Shown here piece after piece: positions 23,388 through 31,842 of a stretch of DNA of 39,208 bases. The notes beneath the pieces are model-generated. The model searched no databases, was not told the DNA's origin, and was given only the letters and a program-made list of their open reading frames with translations. The DNA is from Acetatifactor sp. GTDB lineage: Bacteria; Bacillota; Clostridia; Lachnospirales; Lachnospiraceae. How positions within the stretch are numbered: position 1 is the first letter of the stretch; the number at the start of each line of letters is the position of its first letter. A program made the translations under genes and the position numbers. The DNA lies in contig JAHBAA010000049.1 of assembly GCA_018385425.1 (NCBI GenBank), forward strand, positions 1 to 39,208, in the 5' to 3' direction.

Positions 23388-24241
23388 GAAAGTTGATGAA
23401 ATACGAGTGGAAGGAGACCTGGAAGGCCGGAGTCGGTGTACTCTTTGCCATGGCAGCCGCCACACTTCTTGGATGGCTGGGTATGGGAGGACTTCTGTCA
23501 AATTCAGACAAGATGGAAAATCTCTATTCGTACGGAAGCGAGACACTGGAGTTTGGGGCGGCCATGATGCAGATGGCAGGAGTGTTCTCCATTCTGCTGT
23601 TTACGATGGTGCTGATGTTCTCGGTATTCTTTATGCTGATCTATCTGATCGTCCGGTATTACAAAACAATGTTTTCCGACGAAGGTTATCTCACCCATAC
23701 CCTTCCGGTACAGAAGTGGGAGATCTTCCTGTCCAAGGTGCTGGTGGGAGGATTTTGGCTGATCATCGTGTATATCGGTCTGATGGCTTCGATCTTTGGC
23801 TTCGTCATCCTGGCAGCGGGAACGGAACTGGGGATGGCGGAACTTCTGGAAGGAATGAAGGAGATCGGACGGGCATTTTCCCAGGTTTTATACGGCACGG
23901 CGTTGGATGACGGACTGCTTATGCTGGGTACGATCCTTTACATGATACTGTCCCCCTTTCTGGTGCTGGTCTTTGCATATGGTTCGTTTACCATCGGACA
24001 GCTGTGTCACGGTGCCAGAGTTTTTATGGGATTTGTGGTCTATTTCGGAATCGGCGTGATCCAGTACATCCTGCAGATCGTGATGAAGGCCTGTCTGGTG
24101 GCCGGAATCAGTTCGGATAACGCATTCAGCCGGTATCTGTATCTGAATGTTTACGGAAGGCTGATCCTGAGTGTCGGACTGGCTGTCGGCATCTATCTGT
24201 GGTCCATGCATGTCCTGAACAAAAAATTGAATCTGAAGTAA
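23381..24241 (+). CDS. ABC transporter permease
   Basis: A 286-residue integral membrane protein with about six hydrophobic segments (around 18-38, 65-95, 120-145, 185-205, 215-240 and 260-278). It begins MLGKLMKYEWKETWKAG, typical of ABC-2-type permeases paired with BcrA/YtrB-like ATPases. It overlaps the ATPase gene by 7 bases and so forms a half-transporter with it, probably as a dimer. Proposed functions in relatives include peptide antibiotic export and cell-wall stress; none can be assigned here. A hairpin with T-run follows directly. Confidence 0.85.
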   Translation: MLGKLMKYEWKETWKAGVGVLFAMAAATLLGWLGMGGLLSNSDKMENLYSYGSETLEFGAAMMQMAGVFSILLFTMVLMFSVFFMLIYLIVRYYKTMFSDEGYLTHTLPVQKWEIFLSKVLVGGFWLIIVYIGLMASIFGFVILAAGTELGMAELLEGMKEIGRAFSQVLYGTALDDGLLMLGTILYMILSPFLVLVFAYGSFTIGQLCHGARVFMGFVVYFGIGVIQYILQIVMKACLVAGISSDNAFSRYLYLNVYGRLILSVGLAVGIYLWSMHVLNKKLNLK

Positions 24242-24250
24242 AATCAAATT

Positions 24251-24295
24251 GCCCTGCGCTGTATTTTTTGGTATAATATAGCGTAGGGCATTTTT
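24251..24295 (+). terminator. hairpin terminator that also holds a TATAAT promoter box
   Basis: GCCCTGCGC (24251-24259) pairs with GCGTAGGGC (24281-24289) except for one mismatch, followed by ATTTTT, so it can end the ABC operon. Within the loop is TATAAT (24272-24277). A transcript starting just after it would have a very short leader before the next gene. Confidence 0.65.
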
Positions 24296-24325
24296 GTTGG
24301 AATGAGTGCTGGAATGGAGCGACTT

Positions 24326-27300
24326 ATGCAGACCTTGATCAATCAGATCCTCGAGGGGAAATTCAATTATGAGAACCGATATCTGGATTTCTCCTGCACG
24401 AAAATAGAGATTGCATTACATAGCAGAGGGGTGACAGAGGGTTCTTTTCGAATCATCGGCCCCGAAGGCAAAGTGAATATGGGGAAGGTAACCTCCTCTG
24501 ACAGTCGGATGGAGTGCCTGACGGAAGAGTACTGCGGCAGCAATGAGGAGATCCTCTATCGCTTCCATGGTGAGGACATGGCTGAGGGGGAGTGCGTTCG
24601 CGGCAGCTTTTTTGTAGTGGGCAATCAGGGAGAATACACCCTTCCCTTTACCGTGACGATGGAGCCTGCCTGTCTGGAGGCTGCCGATATGCAGATTCAG
24701 AATCTGAATCACTTTGCACTTCTTGCGAGAAAGAATCGCCCGGAGGCCCTGAAATTATTTTACACCTCCCGTTTTCGTACGTTGCTGACCGGAGAGGATG
24801 CTCAGTATGAGCTTGTCTACAGGGCTTTGTCTGCCAATGTGGGCTCCGAGCAGAATCTGGAGGAATTCCTGCTGCAGACCGGCAAGAAGCAGAGAGTGGA
24901 CTATATGGTACAGGAGAATATCCTCTATGCGGAGGATTCGGATCTGTCGGAAACCCGACCGGTGCTGGAGCGGAACATCGTGATCTCCAGAAACGGCTGG
25001 GGCTATACCAGGCTGGCGGTGGAGTGCGATGGTGAGTTTTTCTTTACGGCGAAGGAATTGCTGACCGAGGATGATTTTCTGGGGAACACCTGTACCCTGA
25101 CAGTCTTTATCGACCTGACCCGTTGTCATCGGGGCAAGAATTTCGGGTGTCTGAAGCTGACTCATTCCTATGGTGAACTGGAGATCCCCGTGGAGATGGT
25201 AGTGGACAGCAGGAGAGCCACCCGAAAGGCCAGACTCACGGAGAAGAATGAGACCCTCCGTCTGATGCGTCTGTATGAGGACTTTCGCAATCGGAAGCTC
25301 TCTATGGAGGAGTGGATCAAAGAGACCGGCAGACTGGTGGAGAGCATGGCGGCACGGGATGTGGATGACGTGGCTGTCAAACTGTTTCAGGCGCAGGTGC
25401 TGATCACCAGGGATCAGCCCCAAGAGGCCGGCTGGATCTTGGACCAGGTCTCTGACCAGTTGGAGAAGGGACAGGGGAACGACACGCTTCTGGCGTATTA
25501 TCTGTATCTGACCTCCCTGATTCACAGGGATCTGGAGTACGTGGATCGGGTGACGGCGGAAGTGGAGAATATCTACAGGCAGGATGCGGCGAACTGGAGA
25601 GTGGGTTGGCTGCTCCTCTACCTGTCGGAAGAATATTACAGATCTGCCACTGCAAAGTGGGTCTTTTTGGAGAAACAGTTCTCCATCGGCTGCAGCAGCC
25701 CCATGCTGTACATTGAGGCACTGGGGATCATCAACAACAATCCCTCTATCCTTCGCAGGCTGGGAGCCTTTGAACAGCAGGTGATCTGGTATGCAGTGCG
25801 GCATGATGTGCTGCAGCCGGAGGTTCGCGAGCATGTCATCTATCTGGCAGAAAAGGTTCGCGATTACTCCTACGTATTGTTTAAGACCCTGAACCGGATG
25901 TATGAGAAGAGCAGGGATGAACGCCTGCTGCAGCAGATCTGTTCCCTGCTTGTGAAGGGCGGCAGGATCGGCGATAAGTATTTTCGATTTTATCGGGATG
26001 GCGTGGAGAACAATCTTCCCATCACCAATCTGTATGAATATTATATGATGTCCCTGGATGTGGATAAGGACAGAGAGATCCCCAAGAGGGTACTGCTGTA
26101 TTTCTCCTATCAGAATAATCTGGACTATGAGCATACCGCATATATGTACGATTACATTCTCCGCCATAAGGAGGATATGCGGGATGTTTACGAGACGTAC
26201 AGAAACCGCATGGAGTTATTCTGCATTGAACAGATCACCAGAATGCATTTCAGCAGATCTCTGGCAAATCTTTACAATGCATTTTTACAGCCCGGTATGT
26301 TGAATGAGACTACGGCACCGGCACTGTCCAGGCTGTTGTTTGCGCATATGATCCGGGTGTCCGACAGAAAACTGCAGAAGCTGTATGTCTATCAGCCCGG
26401 CAAGCAAAATCCGGAGGAATACCCGATCCGGGATGGCTGCACCTGGGCACCGCTGTATGGCAGCCAATATGTGCTGGCTTTTGAAGATGCATGGGGGAAT
26501 CGTTATACCAAATCTGTAGAGTATGATCTGGAGAAGGCGATGTTCCCGGGAAAATATCTTCAGGAGCTGCAGGATTACGCTGTGGACAATCCCTCTCTGG
26601 ATATTTTCCTGTTGGAGGGGGTGGCTGATCGTCCGCTGAAGAACAGTTCAGAAGTGGACCGGGCACTCCGGGTGATCAGTTCCGGTCAGGCCACGGATCA
26701 GTTCCGGCATGGACTTTTGTTAAAAGTTCTACTGTTCTATTATGAGCAGGATGCCTATACGGATATGGACCGGTTCCTGGAGACGATTCCGGTGGAGGAA
26801 CTGGACGGCGCAGGACGAAATGAGGTCATGCAGTATCTGATTCTCCGTGAAAAGTACGAGCCTGCTGAGCAGCTTCTTCGAAAATACGGTCCCTATCGCC
26901 TTGAGACAAAGCTGTTGCTGCGGCTCCTGGATTATTGCTGCGACAATGTGGATATGACCAGGGACCCGACCCTTCTGGATGCAGCCATGTGCGCCTTCCG
27001 AAAGGGAAGAGTGGACAGTACGGTGCTGTACTATCTGATCCTTCACAGCAGCTGTAACACCAAGGAGTACAGAGACCTCCGGAAGCTTGCGGTTTCCTAT
27101 CAGCTGGACTGCTTTGCAGTGTGTGAGAGAATGCTGCTTCAGATGCTCTACACCGGAGCATTCATCCATGAGAAGGATGAAGTTTTCGCCTATTATGTGG
27201 ACAATGGCGGCGATCCTCTCGTGGTGGAACTGTATCTGGAGTACAGCTCCTACGACTATTATCTGCGAGACAGGCTGCCGGATTTTCGGGTGATCGAAGA

Positions 27301-27943
27301 GATCAGAAAGATGTATCTGGACGGCCAGCCGATTCAGCGTATCTGTAAGCTGGCCTATCTGAAATATTTCGCTTATGCGGCGGAGGATATGACGCCGGAG
27401 CACAGAGAACTGACGGAGAAGTTCCTGTCGGAGATGATGAATCAGGGCATTCATCTGGAATTTTTCCGGGAGTTTACCTGGAATGAACAGGTGCAGCAGG
27501 AGATGGTGGATAAAGTGATCCTCACCTTCCGGGGCGAGGAGGATGCCAAGGCTGTCGTGCATTATGCGCTTGTGGATGAGAATGAGAATCAGACCGCTTA
27601 CATCCCCGGAGAGCGGGGAGATCTGGAGTATACCGCTGAGTATATGACGGAGGTCGCCAGCGGTATTTTCTGTAAGGAGTTCATCCTGTTTTACGGAGAG
27701 GGACTTCACTACTACATCACCCAGGAGCTTCCCGGCAAGGCACAGGATGCCGAGAGTGAGGAGCAGATCATGGAGGATGGTGTTCTGCACAGCGCCTTCT
27801 TTCAGGATGGCAGGAACCGTTTCCGACTGGTCAATGAGATCGTGGCTGCCAATGAGATCGGTGACTACGATAAGATGGATCAGCTGTTGGAGCGGTATTA
27901 TAAACGAGAGTTTCTGAACAGCAGGCTGTTTACCCTGAAATAG
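24326..27943 (+). CDS. very large beta-sandwich / helical-repeat protein (DUF5717-like)
   Basis: About 1205 residues. Residues about 10-110 and 200-305 look like two beta-sandwich domains (for example GSFRIIGPEGKVNMGKV and CTLTVFIDLTRCHRGKNFG). Residues about 310-1080 are a long run of helix pairs with TPR-like spacing, rich in Tyr, Leu and Arg. A last beta-rich domain (about 1080-1170) includes VDKVILTFRGEEDAKAVVHY. There is no signal peptide, membrane segment or catalytic motif. I believe such proteins are catalogued as DUF5717 in Lachnospiraceae, from memory. The ATG at 24326 is preferred because GGAG lies 6 bases upstream; an ATG at 24302 is possible. It is first in a three-gene operon. 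It looks like a scaffold or adaptor; the function is unknown. Confidence 0.75.
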   Translation: MQTLINQILEGKFNYENRYLDFSCTKIEIALHSRGVTEGSFRIIGPEGKVNMGKVTSSDSRMECLTEEYCGSNEEILYRFHGEDMAEGECVRGSFFVVGNQGEYTLPFTVTMEPACLEAADMQIQNLNHFALLARKNRPEALKLFYTSRFRTLLTGEDAQYELVYRALSANVGSEQNLEEFLLQTGKKQRVDYMVQENILYAEDSDLSETRPVLERNIVISRNGWGYTRLAVECDGEFFFTAKELLTEDDFLGNTCTLTVFIDLTRCHRGKNFGCLKLTHSYGELEIPVEMVVDSRRATRKARLTEKNETLRLMRLYEDFRNRKLSMEEWIKETGRLVESMAARDVDDVAVKLFQAQVLITRDQPQEAGWILDQVSDQLEKGQGNDTLLAYYLYLTSLIHRDLEYVDRVTAEVENIYRQDAANWRVGWLLLYLSEEYYRSATAKWVFLEKQFSIGCSSPMLYIEALGIINNNPSILRRLGAFEQQVIWYAVRHDVLQPEVREHVIYLAEKVRDYSYVLFKTLNRMYEKSRDERLLQQICSLLVKGGRIGDKYFRFYRDGVENNLPITNLYEYYMMSLDVDKDREIPKRVLLYFSYQNNLDYEHTAYMYDYILRHKEDMRDVYETYRNRMELFCIEQITRMHFSRSLANLYNAFLQPGMLNETTAPALSRLLFAHMIRVSDRKLQKLYVYQPGKQNPEEYPIRDGCTWAPLYGSQYVLAFEDAWGNRYTKSVEYDLEKAMFPGKYLQELQDYAVDNPSLDIFLLEGVADRPLKNSSEVDRALRVISSGQATDQFRHGLLLKVLLFYYEQDAYTDMDRFLETIPVEELDGAGRNEVMQYLILREKYEPAEQLLRKYGPYRLETKLLLRLLDYCCDNVDMTRDPTLLDAAMCAFRKGRVDSTVLYYLILHSSCNTKEYRDLRKLAVSYQLDCFAVCERMLLQMLYTGAFIHEKDEVFAYYVDNGGDPLVVELYLEYSSYDYYLRDRLPDFRVIEEIRKMYLDGQPIQRICKLAYLKYFAYAAEDMTPEHRELTEKFLSEMMNQGIHLEFFREFTWNEQVQQEMVDKVILTFRGEEDAKAVVHYALVDENENQTAYIPGERGDLEYTAEYMTEVASGIFCKEFILFYGEGLHYYITQELPGKAQDAESEEQIMEDGVLHSAFFQDGRNRFRLVNEIVAANEIGDYDKMDQLLERYYKREFLNSRLFTLK

Positions 27944-27978
27944 GCAGGCCTGAAGTATACCGATAGAAAGGGGAAAGC

Positions 27979-29259
27979 ATGGGACTTTTAAACAGTGACA
28001 AAGTGATCGTGGGATATGATCTTCGGAATGATTACACCCAGATCAGCTTTAGCTTTTCCGAAAAAGGGGATGTTTCAACACTGCCCCAGTCGTCAGATGC
28101 AGAGCATTTCAATATTCCCACCATGCTGGCAAAACGCCATGACAACGGTCAATGGCTGTATGGCGTGGATGCGAAACGGTGCGGCAATGAGGGAACCGGT
28201 CTTGTCATCACCGATCTTCTGGAGCTTGCCTGGAAGGGAGACAATATTGTGGTGGATGAGGAGAGCGTTGACCCGGTCGGTCTGCTGGCGCTTTTCTTTA
28301 AACGCAGTCTGAGCAGATTGTTCCAGACTGCATCCGTGAAAAAAATCAGTGCTTTGATGATCACCTGCGAGCAGATGGACTACAGAACACTGGAGGTGCT
28401 GCGCAGTCTGGTGAAGGATCTCCCCGTGAAGGCGGACCGGGTGTCCTTTCAGAGCCACGCCGAGAGTTTTTACAGCTATGTCATTCATCAGCCCAAGGAA
28501 CTGTGGGCTTTTCAATCCGTTCTGTTTACCTATCAGGACAGAACCATCAAGACCTATCGGCTGGAGAGCAACCGAAGGACTTCTCCCATCGTTTCCTATA
28601 TCGAGGAGAAACGCTTTGACTTTTACCGCATGGGCCCGCTCTCTGAGGAGCCGGGTCTTCGGGCAAAGGAGATCAAGGATTATGACGCTGCCTTCCTTCA
28701 CATCGCCGAAAGCGTCATGGCAAATCATCTGATCAGCAGTGTATACCTGATCGGAGATGTGTTCGACCAGGAGTGGATGAAGGAGTCGCTGACCTACCTC
28801 TGTCGAGGCAGAAGAGTGTTTCAGGGCAACAATCTGTTCAGCAAGGGCGCCTGCTGCGGGATGCAGGAGCGGATCAGTCCCAGTGAGGTGGGAAAGACAC
28901 ATGTCTTCCTGGGAAGCGACAAGCTGAAGGCCAATGTGGGAATGAAGCTCTATGAGCGGGGGGAAGAGAAGTACTTTGCGCTGATGGATGCCGGTGTCAA
29001 CTGGTATGAGGCTGAGGTGGACATGAATCTGTATCTTCGGGACGGAGGCATGATCTCCCTGATTATTACACCGCTGAACGGACAGGACAGCAAGGTGGCG
29101 CAGATCACTATGGAGAATTTTCCCGAGGGCACCAGTCTGGTACATCTTCGTATGTATATGGATACGGAGACAAAGCTTGCTGTGATCGTGGAGGATCTGG
29201 GTCTGGGAGAATTCAGAGAGCCTTCCGGACAGATCTGGCAGGAGTACATCAACATTTAG
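27979..29259 (+). CDS. Hsp70/actin-fold-like protein (DUF5716-like), probably degenerate ATPase
   Basis: A 426-residue soluble protein. Its segment order follows Hsp70: phosphate-1-like VIVGYDLRNDYTQISFSF (9-26); FNIPTMLAKRHDNGQWLYGVDAK (45-66), like the PS..VG..A stretch of DnaK; KKISALMITCEQMDYRTLEV and FQSHAESFYSYVI (121-169); an adenosine-like SVYLIGDVF (254-262); and SKGACCG (288-294). Residues about 305-420 are beta-rich, like the substrate domain. The DLGGGT phosphate-2 motif is replaced by TYQDRT (184-189), so ATP hydrolysis is doubtful. GAAAGGGG lies 6 bases before the ATG. I believe it is listed as DUF5716, from memory. It follows the 1205-residue protein by 35 bases. The fold is inference. 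Confidence 0.7.
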   Translation: MGLLNSDKVIVGYDLRNDYTQISFSFSEKGDVSTLPQSSDAEHFNIPTMLAKRHDNGQWLYGVDAKRCGNEGTGLVITDLLELAWKGDNIVVDEESVDPVGLLALFFKRSLSRLFQTASVKKISALMITCEQMDYRTLEVLRSLVKDLPVKADRVSFQSHAESFYSYVIHQPKELWAFQSVLFTYQDRTIKTYRLESNRRTSPIVSYIEEKRFDFYRMGPLSEEPGLRAKEIKDYDAAFLHIAESVMANHLISSVYLIGDVFDQEWMKESLTYLCRGRRVFQGNNLFSKGACCGMQERISPSEVGKTHVFLGSDKLKANVGMKLYERGEEKYFALMDAGVNWYEAEVDMNLYLRDGGMISLIITPLNGQDSKVAQITMENFPEGTSLVHLRMYMDTETKLAVIVEDLGLGEFREPSGQIWQEYINI

Positions 29260-29310
29260 ATCCTTTCGCCGGTCCTTTTGCGGATCGACAGAAGGAAACA
29301 GGAGGATACT

Positions 29311-30165
29311 ATGCGCGTTTGTATCTGCGTAGGGGAGCGAACCACAACACCATATCGTTTTGCGGACCTGGGAATCAATGTGTATTGTATAGAGGAATTG
29401 TGTGTCTGCATCAAGGAAAACGCCTATCTTTTGGATGATTCTCTTGCGAACGACAAGCTGGTGGAATGGATCGACCATGAGTGCGAATTGCATGATCTGG
29501 CCCGGGTACTGAATTCCATGATCTATAAAAAGGATGCCCTTGTGCGTGTCTGCACCATGATTTTGGATTATACCGGTCTGTTCGAGGAGAGAACGGTGCT
29601 GGATGTGGAGAGTGTCCTAAAGCAGGGTGCAGGGATGAGCAATATCGAGCGAAGAAAAGGACAGATCGATTATCTGGTCCAAAAGAAGAAGCTCTCCCCC
29701 GCCATCAAATCTTACGACAGGCTGCTGAATCTATGGAAGGAGCAGGAACAGAAGGGAGAGACCATGCCTCCTGTGACATGCCTTGCTGCGATCTGGCACA
29801 ATAAGGGAGTGGCTTTTGCCGGTTTGATGACCTATGATAAAGCTGCGGATTGTTTTTTCAAGGCTTACCAGATCGATAACCGGGAAGACTATTACAGAGA
29901 CTATCTGGCAGCAAAGCGTATGGAACTTACCGAGGAACAGTATGTGTCCTTTGTGGCAGACAATATGGAGTGGTATGATGCGACGCTGGAGCTGGAGCAT
30001 GAGATGGACCAGGTGCTGTCCGAGTGGGAACAGCGCCCTGAATATCTGAGGCTCTATCATCGAAAAGAGACGAGAGGGGAGACGGATCCCGGAGAGTTTT
30101 ACGAGGAAAATCAGGAGATCACCCGCATTCTGAAGGACAGCTACAGAGGATGTGTGCTGGATTAG
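29311..30165 (+). CDS. TPR-like protein, third gene of the DUF5717/DUF5716-like operon
   Basis: A 284-residue mainly helical protein. The N-terminal about 100 residues include CICVGERTTTPYRFADLGI and a cysteine-bearing helix (CIEELCVCIKENAYLL). The middle (about 118-205) shows TPR-like helix pairs such as QKKKLSPAIKSYDRLLNLW and WHNKGVAFAGLMTYDKAADC, then FFKAYQIDNRE. The end is a charged helix. ACAGGAGG lies 6 bases before the ATG at 29311; an earlier start at 29278 is not supported. The gene lies 51 bases after the Hsp70-like gene. TPR proteins commonly act as partners of chaperones, which fits the neighbour, but no interaction is known. No membrane segment. Function unknown. Confidence 0.75.
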   Translation: MRVCICVGERTTTPYRFADLGINVYCIEELCVCIKENAYLLDDSLANDKLVEWIDHECELHDLARVLNSMIYKKDALVRVCTMILDYTGLFEERTVLDVESVLKQGAGMSNIERRKGQIDYLVQKKKLSPAIKSYDRLLNLWKEQEQKGETMPPVTCLAAIWHNKGVAFAGLMTYDKAADCFFKAYQIDNREDYYRDYLAAKRMELTEEQYVSFVADNMEWYDATLELEHEMDQVLSEWEQRPEYLRLYHRKETRGETDPGEFYEENQEITRILKDSYRGCVLD

Positions 30166-30176
30166 CAGGTTTCCTA

Positions 30177-30205
30177 TTGACTTTGAAAAAACTGTAAGAT
30201 ATGAT
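30177..30205 (+). promoter_or_regulatory. promoter for purB
   Basis: TTGACT (30177-30182) - 17 bases - TATGAT (30200-30205). It leaves a leader of about 105 bases before purB, which has a small AGGA-TTCG-TCCT tetraloop hairpin. I see no known purine riboswitch in it. Confidence 0.65.
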
Positions 30206-30316
30206 AGGTAATCGTTGGGACACCATTTTTCCTGAGAGGCAAAAATCATCAGGTTCTTAGGATTCGTCCTCAATATGCGGTTGAATATTTAAAGAAATAG
30301 AAAGAAGAGGTTGACT

Positions 30317-31768
30317 ATGAGTACAGACAGATACGTGAGTCCGCTTTCCGAGCGTTATGCCAGCAAGGAGATGCAGTACATTTTTTCACCGGATATGAAG
30401 TTTCGTACCTGGAGAAAGCTTTGGATCGCTCTTGCTGAGACAGAGAAGGAGCTGGGACTGTGTCAGGACGGCAAGCCGGTGATCACTGACGAGCAGATCG
30501 AGGAGTTAAAGGCTCATGCCGATGATATCAACTATGAGGTGGCTAAGGCAAGAGAGAAGGAAGTTCGTCATGATGTCATGAGCCATGTGTATGCATACGG
30601 GCAGCAGTGCCCCAAGGCAGCCGGCATCATCCATTTGGGTGCAACCTCCTGTTATGTGGGAGATAATACGGACATCATCGTGATGCGCGAAGCACTTCGA
30701 CTTGTGAAGAAGAAGCTGGTGAATGTGATGGCCTGTCTGGAAAAGTTTGCCGACAAATATAAGAGCCAGCCTACTCTGGCGTTTACGCATTTTCAGCCCG
30801 CACAGCCTACCACGGTGGGAAAGAGGGCAACTCTCTGGCTGCAGGAGTTTTACCTTGACCTGGAGGATCTGGATTATGTGCTGGACAGCCTGAAGCTGTT
30901 GGGCTCCAAGGGAACTACCGGAACCCAGGCGTCCTTCCTGGAATTGTTCGCAGGAGATCAGGAGACCATCGATAAGATCGATCCCATGATCGCACAGAAG
31001 ATGGGCTTTGCAGAGTGCTATCCCGTGTCCGGTCAGACCTATTCCCGTAAGGTAGATACCAGAGTTGCCAATGTGCTTGCAGGGATTGCTGCCAGCGCCC
31101 ACAAGATGAGCAACGACATTCGTCTCCTTCAGCACCTGAAGGAGGTAGAGGAGCCCTTCGAGAAGAGCCAGATCGGTTCCTCCGCAATGGCATATAAGAG
31201 AAATCCGATGAGAAGCGAGCGTATCGCATCTCTGTCCAGATATGTGATGATCGATGCACTGAACCCTGCCATCACCTCTGCTACCCAGTGGTTTGAGAGA
31301 ACTCTGGACGATTCTGCGAACAAGAGACTGTCCATTCCAGAGGGCTTCCTTGCGATTGACGGTATCCTGGATCTGTGCATGAACGTGGTAGACGGACTGG
31401 TAGTATATCCGAAGGTGATCGAGAAGAGACTGATGAGTGAGCTGCCCTTCATGGCTACCGAGAACATTATGATGGATGCGGTGAAGAACGGCGGCAACAG
31501 ACAGGAGCTTCACGAGCGGATCAGAACCCTTTCCATGCAGGCCGGTTACAATGTAAAGGTGGAGGGCAAGGAGAACAATCTGCTGGAACTGATCGCTGCG
31601 GATCCTGCTTTCAATCTGACGCTGGAGGAATTGCAGGCAACCATGGATCCGTCCAAATATGTAGGCCGTTCCAAGGAGCAGGTGGACAACTTCCTTGCAA
31701 ATGTCATCCGCCCTGTGCTGGATGCAAACAAGGATCTGCTTGGTATGACAGCTGAGATCAATGTATAA
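30317..31768 (+). CDS. purB: adenylosuccinate lyase
   Basis: A 483-residue enzyme of the fumarase/aspartase superfamily acting twice in purine synthesis: on SAICAR and on adenylosuccinate. Visible are RYASKEMQYIFSPDMKF at the start, the HLGATSCYVGDNTD loop with His, the catalytic-loop signature SSAMAYKRNPMRSERIASL (about 286-304), and THFQPAQPTTVGKR. The ATG at 30317 has AAGAGG 6 bases upstream. It is first of a likely unit with the PurF-like gene and plsC, after its own promoter. Length and motifs are normal, and it is intact. Confidence 0.97.
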   Translation: MSTDRYVSPLSERYASKEMQYIFSPDMKFRTWRKLWIALAETEKELGLCQDGKPVITDEQIEELKAHADDINYEVAKAREKEVRHDVMSHVYAYGQQCPKAAGIIHLGATSCYVGDNTDIIVMREALRLVKKKLVNVMACLEKFADKYKSQPTLAFTHFQPAQPTTVGKRATLWLQEFYLDLEDLDYVLDSLKLLGSKGTTGTQASFLELFAGDQETIDKIDPMIAQKMGFAECYPVSGQTYSRKVDTRVANVLAGIAASAHKMSNDIRLLQHLKEVEEPFEKSQIGSSAMAYKRNPMRSERIASLSRYVMIDALNPAITSATQWFERTLDDSANKRLSIPEGFLAIDGILDLCMNVVDGLVVYPKVIEKRLMSELPFMATENIMMDAVKNGGNRQELHERIRTLSMQAGYNVKVEGKENNLLELIAADPAFNLTLEELQATMDPSKYVGRSKEQVDNFLANVIRPVLDANKDLLGMTAEINV

Positions 31769-31775
31769 CATTTCG

Positions 31776-31813
31776 CTGGGGAAAGAATGGCGGGACAGCC
31801 ATTCTTTCCCCAG
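31776..31813. other. 16-base-pair hairpin between purB and the PurF-like gene
   Basis: CTGGGGAAAGAATGGC (31776-31791) pairs perfectly with its complement at 31798-31813 around a GGGACA loop. No T-run follows, so it is an mRNA-stability or attenuation element rather than a plain terminator. Confidence 0.6.
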
Positions 31814-31842
31814 TGATAATTAAGACGAGGAGAGTAAATAGA

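Noticed and set aside
24755-26167. Long minus-strand open frame (470 codons) opposite the large repeat protein
   Set aside because: It mirrors the codon bias of the real plus-strand gene, has no ribosome site, and its translation is rich in His, Gln and Leu as expected for an antisense shadow.
28093-29493. 466-codon minus-strand frame opposite the Hsp70-like gene
   Set aside because: It runs across two plus-strand genes and their gap and has no ribosome site or motif.
30206-30316. Purine riboswitch in the purB leader
   Set aside because: The conserved core and loop-loop elements of the purine aptamer are not seen; only a small tetraloop hairpin is present.
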